Source: Spirochaetes bacterium ADurb.Bin133
GTDB lineage: Bacteria > Spirochaetota > GWE2-31-10 > MWDO01
Assembly: GCA_002070605.1 (NCBI GenBank)
Contig: MWDO01000019.1
Coordinates: forward strand, 1 to 52,199
Direction: 5' to 3'
Length of the DNA stretch: 52,199 nt
How positions within the stretch are numbered: the first letter of the stretch is position 1; every line of letters starts with the position of its first letter. The notes below the pieces were generated by a model. The model searched no databases. It saw only the letters and a program-made list of their open reading frames with translations, and was not told the DNA's origin. The translations under genes were made by a program, and so were the position numbers. Of the stretch, positions 45,246-52,199 are shown piece by piece.

Positions 45246-46031
45246 TTAAAGCAAAAGCCCTTCCCTATAAAATTGCTCTCGTTTTTTTAAAACGCTATAA
45301 GGCGCGTCAAAAACCTCTTCAATATTTTTTTTGCCGAATAATTCTGAAGTTTTTCCAATAATCGGATTGGATTTTTTATAAAAAAAGATAACGTATTCGG
45401 AATATTTTTCCGTTAGCTCCAATTCGTGAGCCGAATACAATATCGATATATTATATTTTTTTGAATAACCGATCAGATAGTCAAACATTTTATTTTTAAT
45501 ATAGTCTTCGCACGCAAAGACCGGTTCGTCCATCATTATAATCTGAGTTCCATAAAGAATTGAGAATGCGACAATTGTTCTTTGCAGTTCGCCTTTACTA
45601 ATTTCTTGAGTTTTTCTATCTAATATTTTTTCCAGCTCGCATACGTCGATAACTTCATCGATAATGTTTTCCGATACGTTTTTACCGGCTAGAAATCCGT
45701 TATTGTAAACCTCTTTCAATAATGCGCTAATATTTTCTTCCGTTTCAAATTCCATATTTTGATATATAAACGAGACCAGCTCCCTACGCGTTAATTCGTC
45801 GGAGTATACGTCTCTAGAATTTATACCGTTTATATAAATATCGCCGCTCTGCGGAAGCAAAAGTCCTCCGCACAACAACATAAAGGTAGACTTTCCAACG
45901 CCATTCTGTCCTACCAAACCGGTTACTCCGTAGGGTATCGATAGAGTTACATTTTTAAAAATCTCAACAGGGTCGGACTCCTCATATTTCGGATAAGTAA
46001 AACTGATATTATTAACCTCTATTTGCGTCAT
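45246..46031 (-). CDS. ABC transporter ATP-binding protein
   Basis: The 261-aa ATPase has Walker A GQNGVGKST, a signature that is degenerate (EISKGELQR in place of LSGGQ), Walker B IIMMDEPVF and a switch His in YSAHELELTEKY. ATG 46031 opens directly on MTQIEVNNISFTY. It overlaps the 3-prime end of the lipoprotein gene by 20 bp. No permease gene is adjacent, so it is an orphan or its partner lies elsewhere. Linkage with a lipoprotein is compatible with an envelope transport or lipoprotein-trafficking role, which is inference. Confidence 0.85.
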   Translation of the reverse strand: MTQIEVNNISFTYPKYEESDPVEIFKNVTLSIPYGVTGLVGQNGVGKSTFMLLCGGLLLPQSGDIYINGINSRDVYSDELTRRELVSFIYQNMEFETEENISALLKEVYNNGFLAGKNVSENIIDEVIDVCELEKILDRKTQEISKGELQRTIVAFSILYGTQIIMMDEPVFACEDYIKNKMFDYLIGYSKKYNISILYSAHELELTEKYSEYVIFFYKKSNPIIGKTSELFGKKNIEEVFDAPYSVLKKREQFYREGLLL

Positions 46032-46653
46032 AATACTCTTCCACGTCAATATTTTTTATTATAATTACTTTAAACTTAAACGTTTCTCTATACTCGATTC
46101 TTTCTAACTTCTTTTCAATTTCTCCGATATATTTGATCTGTTTCATACTATTTTCAAGTTTGATCAGACAACATTTGTCATATTTGTAGTAGTTATTTTT
46201 ATCGTCTACTACGACTATAAAATCGTCTCTTGTTTTGTATATATTTTTATAGTCAGATTTAACGTCCGTAATCGTTATCATCTCCAGCAGTATTTCTCGA
46301 ATTTTAAAGTAGTTAAAATCTTCTTTTGTTCTCTCGACAGATTCTTTTTTATTTTCAATTCGCGCATGAAAAACCTTATCCGAAGTCGCCATACTATAAA
46401 AGATCAAATTAAAATTTTCGTTTCCAAAATCGTAAAAAAAATCAAAATCATAACTGAGATTTTTTTCGGTATAAACGCCTTTAACAACGCCTTTTTTTTG
46501 AAAATACAAATTTTGAGATATTTTAGCTTGAATATCTAGCGCATTTTTTCCGACCAGTTTTTCAGAAAATTGATAATTAATGGTTCTACACCCCGTAAAA
46601 ATCGCAATAAAAACTAATATCAACATAAAATATCTATTAATAACCATATTCAT
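46012..46653 (-). CDS. Predicted lipoprotein, unknown
   Basis: The 213-aa protein begins with a short hydrophobic stretch and a lipobox-like FTGC, with Cys22 as the acceptor. The rest is charged and beta-rich, with no family I recognise. The ATG overlaps the rsmI stop in ATGA form (four bases), so translation is coupled. It overlaps the downstream ABC ATPase gene by 20 bp. The dense packing rsmI-lipoprotein-ATPase argues for one operon. Confidence 0.7.
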   Translation of the reverse strand: MNMVINRYFMLILVFIAIFTGCRTINYQFSEKLVGKNALDIQAKISQNLYFQKKGVVKGVYTEKNLSYDFDFFYDFGNENFNLIFYSMATSDKVFHARIENKKESVERTKEDFNYFKIREILLEMITITDVKSDYKNIYKTRDDFIVVVDDKNNYYKYDKCCLIKLENSMKQIKYIGEIEKKLERIEYRETFKFKVIIIKNIDVEEYYDANRG

Positions 46654-47327
46654 CTTAAAGCCTCTATTATTATCAAATATTCCCCTTTATTTATATTTTT
46701 CATAGCAATCTCTTTTTCAACTTTGACAACGTCCCCATAAAAAAGCGTTTCGTCGGGTTGCGTTAAGTTATACGATATAAATAGCGCTCTACTTTTTAAT
46801 TTTTTCTTTAATAACTCTAAAATATTTTTTAATCTGTAAGGCGACTCCATTAATACAATCGCCTCTCTACGTTTTAACAATATATCAATCTCTTTTTCTC
46901 TGTTCTCTTTTTTTTGAGAAACAAAGCCTGCAAAATAAAACTCTTTTACTCTAAACGGAACCAAAGTTAAAGCGTTTATTATAGAATTTGCCCCCGGAAG
47001 CGCCGTGATTTTTATATTTTTTTTCCTTAAAAAATTTATTAATTCAAAACCCGGATCTTCAAACAGAGGAGTTCCGCAATCCGATATTAGCGCTCCGCTC
47101 TCCCCCTTTTTTAAAAGTTCGTAAGAAATTTCCGTAGCCTCGCGTTCGTTATCTCTCGAACAAACGACAAATTTTTTTTTTAGTATTCCCAATGCCCCAA
47201 ACAATTTATCGTATTCTTTCTCCGACTCGCAAACGACAAAATCAACCTTTTGAAGAGTTTCATGGGCTCTAAATGTTATATCTTTATAATTACCGATAGG
47301 CGTCGCAACTATATAAAAATCGCTCAC
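46650..47327 (-). CDS. rsmI: 16S rRNA (cytidine-2'-O)-methyltransferase
   Basis: The 225-aa enzyme methylates C1402 of 16S rRNA in the decoding centre. It shows the tetrapyrrole-methylase-fold motifs ATPIGNYKDIT at the start, ISDCGTPLFEDPG in the middle, the LPGANS turn and VLMESPYRL. It is shorter than the usual 270-290 aa because it lacks the C-terminal extension. The start is GTG 47327 after a strong GGAGGGGGG. It lies just downstream of the 6S RNA terminator. Confidence 0.92.
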   Translation of the reverse strand: MSDFYIVATPIGNYKDITFRAHETLQKVDFVVCESEKEYDKLFGALGILKKKFVVCSRDNEREATEISYELLKKGESGALISDCGTPLFEDPGFELINFLRKKNIKITALPGANSIINALTLVPFRVKEFYFAGFVSQKKENREKEIDILLKRREAIVLMESPYRLKNILELLKKKLKSRALFISYNLTQPDETLFYGDVVKVEKEIAMKNINKGEYLIIIEALR

Positions 47328-47340
47328 ACCCCCCCTCCAT

Positions 47341-47531
47341 AAAAAAACCCCGCAGATGCCGTGGCAAAGAGTAGTTTAGCGCCCGGATATAATCCAGGTG
47401 GGTCTCCTCAACTCTGCTTCTTATAATTTCGCAGGGCAGCCCGCAAAACAGATAATCGACAAAATTATACTGGAGTCCCTTAATAATAGGTTGAGCAGAA
47501 AACAATTCTCATTTCACCAACACCGCAGGGC
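47341..47531 (-). ncRNA. ssrS: 6S RNA
   Basis: The minus strand encodes a roughly 190-nt RNA. Its 5-prime arm GCCCTGCGGTGTTGGTG can pair with the 3-prime arm CCACGGCATCTGCGGGG as an imperfect closing stem, followed by a run of seven U. These ends resemble 6S RNA ends (compare the GCGGTTGGTGAGC and GGCGGCATCTC segments of the E. coli RNA, recalled from memory). A strong promoter precedes it, its length is typical, and it sits directly downstream of zapA, as in many bacteria. 6S RNA binds and sequesters the housekeeping RNA polymerase holoenzyme. Confidence 0.85.
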
Positions 47532-47536
47532 GCTTC

Positions 47537-47565
47537 ATTCTATCACAACTTTAATGAAACTTCAA
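47537..47565 (-). promoter_or_regulatory. Promoter of 6S RNA
   Basis: On the minus strand TTGAAG (47565-47560) and TAGAAT (47542-47537) have an exact 17-bp spacer. The -35 box and spacer lie within the last codons of zapA; the -10 begins one base after its stop. Confidence 0.75.
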
Positions 47566-47845
47566 GCTGTTTTATCGCCTGGGTAATTATTTCATCGATT
47601 TTTTGATTGTCCCCGTTCATCGTCGTTTTCTTAGATTTCGCTAAATTATACAATTCGTCGGTTACCGTTAGCCCCGCCAAAACAGCTATATCTAATTGCG
47701 ATTTATTAGGAGCTCTTTTCTGTATAGACTCCACTATACTCTTGAAGTAATTGCCAACCTTTATTAGCTCGTCCTTTTTGCCATCCTTCGTTACCAAACT
47801 AAAATTTTGACCAAAAAGTTCTAAATTATATTTATCGCCATTCAT
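47543..47845 (-). CDS. zapA: Cell division protein ZapA
   Basis: The 100-aa protein has the ZapA pattern: an N-terminal strand pair (YNLELFGQNFSLVT), a helix with VGNYFKSIVESI, the block LDIAVLAGLTVTDELYNL and a C-terminal coiled coil. ZapA binds and bundles FtsZ at the division site. ATG 47845 is chosen; the frame extends 21 codons further only within the end of the upstream gene. It is preceded by a coiled-coil protein gene and followed by 6S RNA, both typical zapA neighbours. Confidence 0.88.
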   Translation of the reverse strand: MNGDKYNLELFGQNFSLVTKDGKKDELIKVGNYFKSIVESIQKRAPNKSQLDIAVLAGLTVTDELYNLAKSKKTTMNGDNQKIDEIITQAIKQLEVSLKL

Positions 47846-47849
47846 ATAA

Positions 47850-48662
47850 CTATAAAACCCCTCTTGGCAAATCTTCGTCGTTTTGCTCTTCAGCGTTATC
47901 AATGTCAAAATCTATTTCAGGAAGTTCCTCATTATCTATAAGCAGTTTTTTATAATTTTCCTCATAATCGTTTTCAAGACTATTTTTTGAATCAAATATA
48001 TCGTCTTCGTCGGACTCGTTATCGTTCGTTTCGACAATATCGTCGTTTTCAACTGATTCGGCGGCAATATCTTCTTCTTCGTCAAAAAGACTACCTTCCT
48101 CAGAGTCGTTTCCCGAAACTACTTCCGCTTCGACGTTCTCATCCGAGCCGCCGGTAAATAAGTTCTTACCCTCTCCGGTATTTTCGGCGTTAATAAACTT
48201 TTTAAGTATCTCCTCTTCATCGATTGAAGCGTCATCATCGATTGAAGCGTCGGTCTCTTTGTTTATTACAAAATCCTCTTCGACGTCATTATCAATTTTA
48301 TCGTCAATTTTTTTATTATCCGCGCCAACATATTCGGACGTTTCGCTTTCCATTGAAAGCTGTTCAGAAACAACCTCCTCTTGATCATTCTCAACGTCGC
48401 CGTTATCGTCGGGCAAATACTGTAATATTTCTACAATTTTATCTTCAAGACTTTTATATAATACGTCTCTACGCTCAGAATCCTGTTTTAATACCTTTAT
48501 CTCATCTTTTAAAGAGGCAATAACGCTCTCCTTATCCGCCAGACTCTCTTTAAGCTCTTTTATCTCTAAATTCTTGCTCTTTTCAACCTCTTTCAGTCTC
48601 TGAATCGACTTAGCCGCTTGAGTTACTCTGTTAAGCAATAATTCAAATTTTTGTAAATCCAT
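47850..48662 (-). CDS. Coiled-coil protein with acidic tail, possibly division-related
   Basis: The 270-aa protein starts with a leucine-heptad coiled coil (about 1-90, FELLLNRVTQAAKSIQRLKEVEKS), a pattern seen in ZapB-like proteins, followed by a very acidic low-complexity region of about 160 residues rich in Glu, Asp and Ser. It lies just upstream of zapA, so a role in the divisome is an inference from context. The start is ambiguous: ATG 48662 gives MDLQKFELL; ATG 48674 would add MGGR. Neither has a clean ribosome site. Confidence 0.65.
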   Translation of the reverse strand: MDLQKFELLLNRVTQAAKSIQRLKEVEKSKNLEIKELKESLADKESVIASLKDEIKVLKQDSERRDVLYKSLEDKIVEILQYLPDDNGDVENDQEEVVSEQLSMESETSEYVGADNKKIDDKIDNDVEEDFVINKETDASIDDDASIDEEEILKKFINAENTGEGKNLFTGGSDENVEAEVVSGNDSEEGSLFDEEEDIAAESVENDDIVETNDNESDEDDIFDSKNSLENDYEENYKKLLIDNEELPEIDFDIDNAEEQNDEDLPRGVL

Positions 48663-48683
48663 TCTCCCCCCCATAAAGTAAAC

Positions 48684-48702
48684 AAGGGGGTAAATCCCCC
48701 TT
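48684..48702. terminator. Perfect hairpin between rplT and the coiled-coil gene
   Basis: AAGGGGG-TAAAT-CCCCCTT is a 7-bp perfect stem with a 5-base loop. Only a weak T-rich stretch follows on the minus strand, so it could be a partial terminator or an mRNA end-stabilising structure after the ribosomal protein operon. Confidence 0.55.
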
Positions 48703-48734
48703 ATTACTATTTATATTTTATATAAATTTCTTTT

Positions 48735-49088
48735 TTACAACGCAGATTTAGCTTTTTCAACAATCGCGTTGAAAGCGTTAACGTCGGTAATAGCAAGATT
48801 TGCAAGATTTTTTCTATCAATTATTATTCCGGCTTTTTTAAGTCCATTAATAAACTTTGAATAAGGAATTCCGGCGTTTCGGCAAGCCGCGTTTATTCTT
48901 GCAATCCATAATCCTCTAAAATCTCTCTTCTTTCCTTTCCTTCCCTCGTACGCTCGAGAAAGAGCCTTCAACATAGCGCCTTTCGCTACCCTATAAAGTT
49001 TTGATCTCGCGCCTCTAAATCCTTTTGTTCTTTTTAAAACGGTTTTTGCTCTTTTTTTATGAACTCTTCCTGTTACAGCTCTAGCCAT
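48735..49088 (-). CDS. rplT: 50S ribosomal protein L20
   Basis: The 117-aa protein starts [20 protein letters not shown] and contains the L20 signature ([31 protein letters not shown]). It is an early assembly protein of the large subunit that binds 23S rRNA and, in several bacteria, represses its own operon. It begins 12 bp after rpmI, in the conserved thrS-infC-rpmI-rplT order. Confidence 0.97.
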   Translation of the reverse strand: MARAVTGRVHKKRAKTVLKRTKGFRGARSKLYRVAKGAMLKALSRAYEGRKGKKRDFRGLWIARINAACRNAGIPYSKFINGLKKAGIIIDRKNLANLAITDVNAFNAIVEKAKSAL

Positions 49089-49100
49089 TCTCTATCCCTC

Positions 49101-49304
49101 CTATGCATATGGTAATAATTTTCGAGCTCTTTTCACTTCGCAACTCTTCAATACGTCGAGTTTTCTAAGTTTTCTCTTTCTTTTCGACGATTTTTTCGTT
49201 AAAATGTGCCGTCTGCCCATTTTACTAAAAAGAACTTTGCCGTTTTTAGTAATTCGATACCTTTTAGCCGCGCTTTTTTTTGTTTTGACCTTTATTTTTG
49301 GCAT
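49101..49304 (-). CDS. rpmI: 50S ribosomal protein L35
   Basis: The 67-aa, highly basic protein starts [16 protein letters not shown], with [15 protein letters not shown] in the middle, as in L35. ATG 49304 is the true start; upstream codons in frame are leader. About 120 bases of leader separate it from infC and contain an AAGAGG/CCTCTT hairpin (49391-49410), a possible control site for the operon. Confidence 0.95.
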   Translation of the reverse strand: MPKIKVKTKKSAAKRYRITKNGKVLFSKMGRRHILTKKSSKRKRKLRKLDVLKSCEVKRARKLLPYA

Positions 49305-49390
49305 AACCTTTTCCTTTTGATCTAACAGACTTTTATCTGTCAACATTTTTCGCGAAATAACATTCCGCTTATTAATTAAATAAACAGTAA

Positions 49391-49410
49391 AAGAGGCAGC
49401 TAAACCTCTT
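49391..49410. promoter_or_regulatory. Hairpin in the infC-rpmI spacer
   Basis: AAGAGG (49391-49396) and CCTCTT (49405-49410) form a 6-bp stem in the 120-bp gap before rpmI. In other bacteria this gap carries L20-dependent or processing sites; that role here is an inference. Confidence 0.35.
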
Positions 49411-49424
49411 ACCGTCCTATTTTT

Positions 49425-49943
49425 TTATTTCTTTTTCAACGGAGCTACTATCATACTCATATTCTTACCTTCGACGCTCGGCGCTTTTTCTATAACGCCA
49501 AACTCTTTAAGATCCTCTTCGTACTTTTTCAGCACCTCTTCGCCGAGATACATATGAGCTAATTGCCTACCCCTAAACCTAATCGTAATCTTAACCTTGT
49601 CGCCCTCGGTAAGAAAATTTTTAATATGTTCCAACTTAAAATCGTAATCATGCTTATCGATTTTAGGTTGTAACCGAATTTCTTTAAGCTTAATAATCTG
49701 CTGGTTTTTCTTCGCCTCTTTAGCTTTTTTCTCCAATTCGAACTTATACTTGCCGTAATTGATAATCTTACAAACGGGAGGTTTGCTATTCGGCGAGATC
49801 TCAACTAAATCGAGTCCCGCTTCTTCCGCCATCTCCAAAGCTTGACCGATAGGCGTTACCCCAATATTGGTTCCATCTTGATCGATAAGAAGAATCTCTT
49901 TAATTCTTATCTGATCGTTAACTCTTAACTCTTTTGTAGACAG
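49425..49943 (-). CDS. infC: Translation initiation factor IF-3, non-AUG start
   Basis: The protein has the IF-3 N-domain (ELRVNDQIRIKEILLIDQDG, TNIGVTPIGQAL) and C-domain (EIRLQPKIDKHDYDFKL ... VKITIRFRGRQLAH). The first ATG in frame would remove the N-terminal 37 residues. Upstream the frame runs back to an AAGGAG (49955-49950) followed by ATT ATT CTG. CTG at 49943 has ideal spacing and gives 172 aa beginning (M)STKELRVND; ATT at 49946 is the alternative. Rare start codons in infC allow IF-3 to repress its own synthesis, as known in E. coli. It starts 18 bp after thrS. Confidence 0.9.
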   Translation of the reverse strand: MSTKELRVNDQIRIKEILLIDQDGTNIGVTPIGQALEMAEEAGLDLVEISPNSKPPVCKIINYGKYKFELEKKAKEAKKNQQIIKLKEIRLQPKIDKHDYDFKLEHIKNFLTEGDKVKITIRFRGRQLAHMYLGEEVLKKYEEDLKEFGVIEKAPSVEGKNMSMIVAPLKKK

Positions 49944-49961
49944 AATAATCTCCTTATTATA

Positions 49962-51866
49962 TTATTTTTTTTTATCCCTTATATCGACAAAAAAATTTAC
50001 AAGGTTGTCAAAAGAAACTTCGATATTATCCTCCCCGTCGGCTTTCCTGACCGTCATAGTTCTGTTTTGAACTTCTTTGTCGCCGATAACGCCCAAATAA
50101 CATACTCTCTCCAATCTGGCGTTCTTTATCTTACCGCCAAGTTTATCAAGAGATTTATCTACGGTAATAGTAATGTTCTGTTTTTGCAGCATATTTTTTA
50201 TCTCGTCGGCAAAAGCAAAATGATTTTCAGATAAAGGCAACAACCTTATCTGTTCGGGAGCAAGCCAAAAAGGAAATTTACCTTTATAATGCTCTATCAA
50301 AATTCCTATAAATCTCTCGCACGATCCCAATATCGCTCTGTGCAACATAACCGGCCTACGTTTCAAACCGTCCTTCCCTACGTACGATATATCAAATCTC
50401 TCAGGCATTGCAAAATCGCACTGAATAGTCCCGCATTGCCAGCTTCTGCCAATCGCGTCCCTAATATGAAAATCAATTTTTGGACCGTAAAAAGCCCCGT
50501 CGCCAGGGTTGATTTTATAATTTATATTTAATTCAGTCAAAGCATTTTTAAGAGAATCTTCGGCTAATTCCCACATAGCGTCGGAACCTATCGACTTTTC
50601 CGGCCTCGTAGACAACTCAATAGCCACGTCGTTAAATCCAAAGTCCGAATATATTTTCTTAATCAACTCTATAACCTTTATTACCTCTTCTTTGACCTGA
50701 TCCTCGCTACAATATATATGAGCGTCGTCCTGAGTGAACTGCCTTACTCTCATCAAACCGTGTAAGACGCCCGATTTTTCGTGTCTATGCACTAATCCCA
50801 ATTCGGCTATCTTCAACGGCAACTCTTTATAAGAGTGTATCCCGTCTCTAAAAATCAAAAGTCCTCCGGGACAGTTCATTGGTTTTACCGCATACTTAGT
50901 TTCATCTATTTCCGTAAAATACATATTCTCTTTATAATTATCCCAATGCCCCGATCTATGCCATAACTCTTCGTTTAGTATAATCGGCGTCTTTACCTCG
51001 AAATACCCCGCGTCCCTGTGAACCCTTTTCCAATAATCCATAATATTGTTGTAAAGCGCCATCCCGGCCGGTTTCCAGAAAGGAAAACCGGGACCTTCCG
51101 GATAAAAACCAAACAACCCCATCTCTTTACCGATTTTTCTGTGATCTCTCTCCATAGCCTCTTCGAGAAATCGGAGATAAGCTTTTAACGATTTGGAATC
51201 GGCGTAAGCCGTTCCATAAATCCTTTGAAGCATCTTGTTTTTCTCGTCGCCTCTCCAGTAAGCTCCGGCAATCTTCATCAGTTTAAACGCTTTTATATAT
51301 CCCGAAGAAGGAACGTGCGGTCCTTTGCATAAATCCGTGAATTCGCCCGACGTATACAAAGTTATAGAGCCGTCTTGCAACTCTCCGATCAATTCGGTCT
51401 TATAAACTTCGCCCTGATTTTCAAACATTTTCAAAGCTTCTTCCTTAGAAACCGAAGCCTTAATAAACTTAACGTCGGCGTCGATTATCTTCTGCATCTC
51501 CTCCTCTATCCTAACAAAGTCCTCCTCGTTAAACCTTGTATGAGAATCAAAATCATAGTAAAAACCGTCGTCGGTAGAAGGGCCTATCGCTATTAACGTT
51601 CCCGGGAAAAGCCTCTTAACGGCTAAAGCCATAATATGCGAAGCAGAGTGCCTCAATATTCTTAATCCTTCGTCCGACGCCGCCGTAATCCATTTTATAT
51701 TTATATCCGCATTTATGGGCTCAAAAAGTTCTATCGTGTTGCCGTCCGCCTCTGCGGCTAAAAAATTACTCTTAGCTCCGGGAAAATTTTTCATAACCAA
51801 ATCAAATAAAGTCTTCCCCGACTCAAGAGCGTACGATTTGTCGTTTATTGTTACTGAAATATCCAT
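49962..51866 (-). CDS. thrS: Threonyl-tRNA synthetase
   Basis: The 634-aa enzyme is full length. It has an N-terminal TGS domain (1-60), an editing domain with HSASHIMALAVKRLFP, a class II catalytic core with the zinc-ligand motifs MNCPGG, HRHEKSG and MLHRAILGS, and a C-terminal anticodon-binding domain (FPFWLAPEQIRLLP). It charges tRNA-Thr. It heads the leftward thrS-infC-rpmI-rplT operon. No T-box leader or other riboswitch is apparent in the roughly 200 bp upstream. Confidence 0.97.
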   Translation of the reverse strand: MDISVTINDKSYALESGKTLFDLVMKNFPGAKSNFLAAEADGNTIELFEPINADINIKWITAASDEGLRILRHSASHIMALAVKRLFPGTLIAIGPSTDDGFYYDFDSHTRFNEEDFVRIEEEMQKIIDADVKFIKASVSKEEALKMFENQGEVYKTELIGELQDGSITLYTSGEFTDLCKGPHVPSSGYIKAFKLMKIAGAYWRGDEKNKMLQRIYGTAYADSKSLKAYLRFLEEAMERDHRKIGKEMGLFGFYPEGPGFPFWKPAGMALYNNIMDYWKRVHRDAGYFEVKTPIILNEELWHRSGHWDNYKENMYFTEIDETKYAVKPMNCPGGLLIFRDGIHSYKELPLKIAELGLVHRHEKSGVLHGLMRVRQFTQDDAHIYCSEDQVKEEVIKVIELIKKIYSDFGFNDVAIELSTRPEKSIGSDAMWELAEDSLKNALTELNINYKINPGDGAFYGPKIDFHIRDAIGRSWQCGTIQCDFAMPERFDISYVGKDGLKRRPVMLHRAILGSCERFIGILIEHYKGKFPFWLAPEQIRLLPLSENHFAFADEIKNMLQKQNITITVDKSLDKLGGKIKNARLERVCYLGVIGDKEVQNRTMTVRKADGEDNIEVSFDNLVNFFVDIRDKKK

Positions 51867-51963
51867 TTAAAAATCCGTTAAAAAAATCAATAATACTGAC
51901 GAAAATTACACTTTTTATCGTAATATGTCAAGAAAATAAGAAAGATATTTGCCCCGTCGTGTC

Positions 51964-52010
51964 ATTCAAAAAATGAAAGTTTACACTTATTTCAAAAAAT
52001 GAGACTTGAC
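51964..52010. repeat. Two tandem 21-bp repeats, probable insertion-sequence end
   Basis: ATTCAAAAAATGAAAGTTTA (from 51964) and TTTCAAAAAATGAGACTTGA (from 51990) are direct copies with a 26-bp period, matching at 17 of 21 positions. Short direct repeats of this kind at an insertion-sequence end often bind transposase. They lie just before the partial HTH ORF. Confidence 0.5.
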
Positions 52011-52033
52011 GTTTTTTTTAAACATAATATTAT
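52006..52033 (+). promoter_or_regulatory. Putative promoter of the right-edge ORF
   Basis: TTGACG (52006-52011) and TATTAT (52028-52033) have a 16-bp spacer; GGGGA precedes the ATG at 52068. Confidence 0.45.
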
Positions 52034-52067
52034 TCAAAAAAACAAAAAATCTTTTGGGGATAATAAT

Positions 52068-52199
52068 ATGATATTAAAAAGGAATATAAATAGTTATATG
52101 GAAAAAATAAAGAATAATGAAATCTCTAAATCTGAAGCGGCTAGAAAACTAAATTGCTCAAGGCAATGGACGCATGAACTTTATAATAGATATATAAAT
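52068..52199 (+). CDS. N-terminus of a helix-turn-helix protein, probable transposase (cut by window edge)
   Basis: Only 44 codons are present. The stretch SKSEAARKLNCSRQWTHELY is a helix-turn-helix of the kind that opens transposases of IS481, ISNCY or IS21 type. The upstream tandem repeats support an insertion sequence, but the family cannot be decided from this fragment. It could be the autonomous source of no other element here: its end repeats do not resemble the mobile-element ends found elsewhere in the window. Confidence 0.55.
   Translation, partial: MILKRNINSYMEKIKNNEISKSEAARKLNCSRQWTHELYNRYIN

Noticed and set aside
51867-52060. T-box or other riboswitch before thrS
   Set aside because: No T-box motif, specifier hairpin or terminator pair could be seen in this AT-rich stretch.

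Overview
The window is a 52 kb piece of a bacterial chromosome of moderately low GC. No rRNA or tRNA was recognised, so placement rests on gene content: six chemotaxis receptors, a DUF6485 protein, a DUF1848/radical SAM pair, PilZ, SUI1/YciH, a TRIC channel, 7TMR-DISM sensing, and zapA next to 6S RNA. Together these suggest a motile, probably anaerobic or host-associated bacterium. A spirochaete is my best guess, but the phylum is not proven.

Layout. 1-5.4 kb: a TPM-domain protein and a zinc-ribbon membrane protein, then a TRIC channel with an M20 amidohydrolase, then a small Cys-rich DUF6485 protein. 5.9-17 kb: five tandem chemoreceptors, two dCache paralogues followed by three paralogues with an N-terminal four-Cys motif and a multi-pass membrane sensor. 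17.3-21 kb: leftward PilZ, dinB, nadE and a YciH-like factor. 21-28.6 kb: an unknown protein, a secreted alpha-barrel glycosidase behind a histidine kinase with a pseudo-receiver, an unknown 314-aa protein, and a radical SAM/DUF1848 pair. 28.6-32.1 kb is an accessory patch with a DUF4143 ATPase, an alpha/beta hydrolase and broken or small ORFs. 32.1-37.9 kb: a double-domain polyphosphate kinase 2, an ICMT-like methyltransferase, a PfkB kinase and a sixth receptor (7TMR-DISM type). 38.4-42.5 kb: sbcD-sbcC. 42.4-46.7 kb: secreted and membrane proteins, an AI-2E family permease, an orphan ABC ATPase and a lipoprotein. 46.7-51.9 kb: a leftward housekeeping block, thrS-infC-rpmI-rplT, a coiled-coil protein, zapA, 6S RNA and rsmI. 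The right edge cuts the start of a probable insertion sequence.

The most unusual signal is outside the genes. Almost every large intergenic gap carries copies of a CATATG-centred palindrome, as half-sites reading TTGACACATATG or TCGACGCATATG. I counted about 43 intergenic copies by hand, against only a few inside genes. Many lie in short elements bounded by inverted repeats with the core CCGTCGGTTTTTTGGGG. One such element (14685-14811) has a perfect 9-bp target duplication, and related empty sites occur in the same window. No transposase is encoded inside any of them, so they look like a family of MITEs whose interiors are small arrays of palindromes and hairpins.

Other points of note are a dinB gene that appears to start at AUA, an infC gene with a CUG or AUU start, two apparently leaderless signalling genes, and a well-supported 6S RNA whose promoter overlaps the end of zapA.
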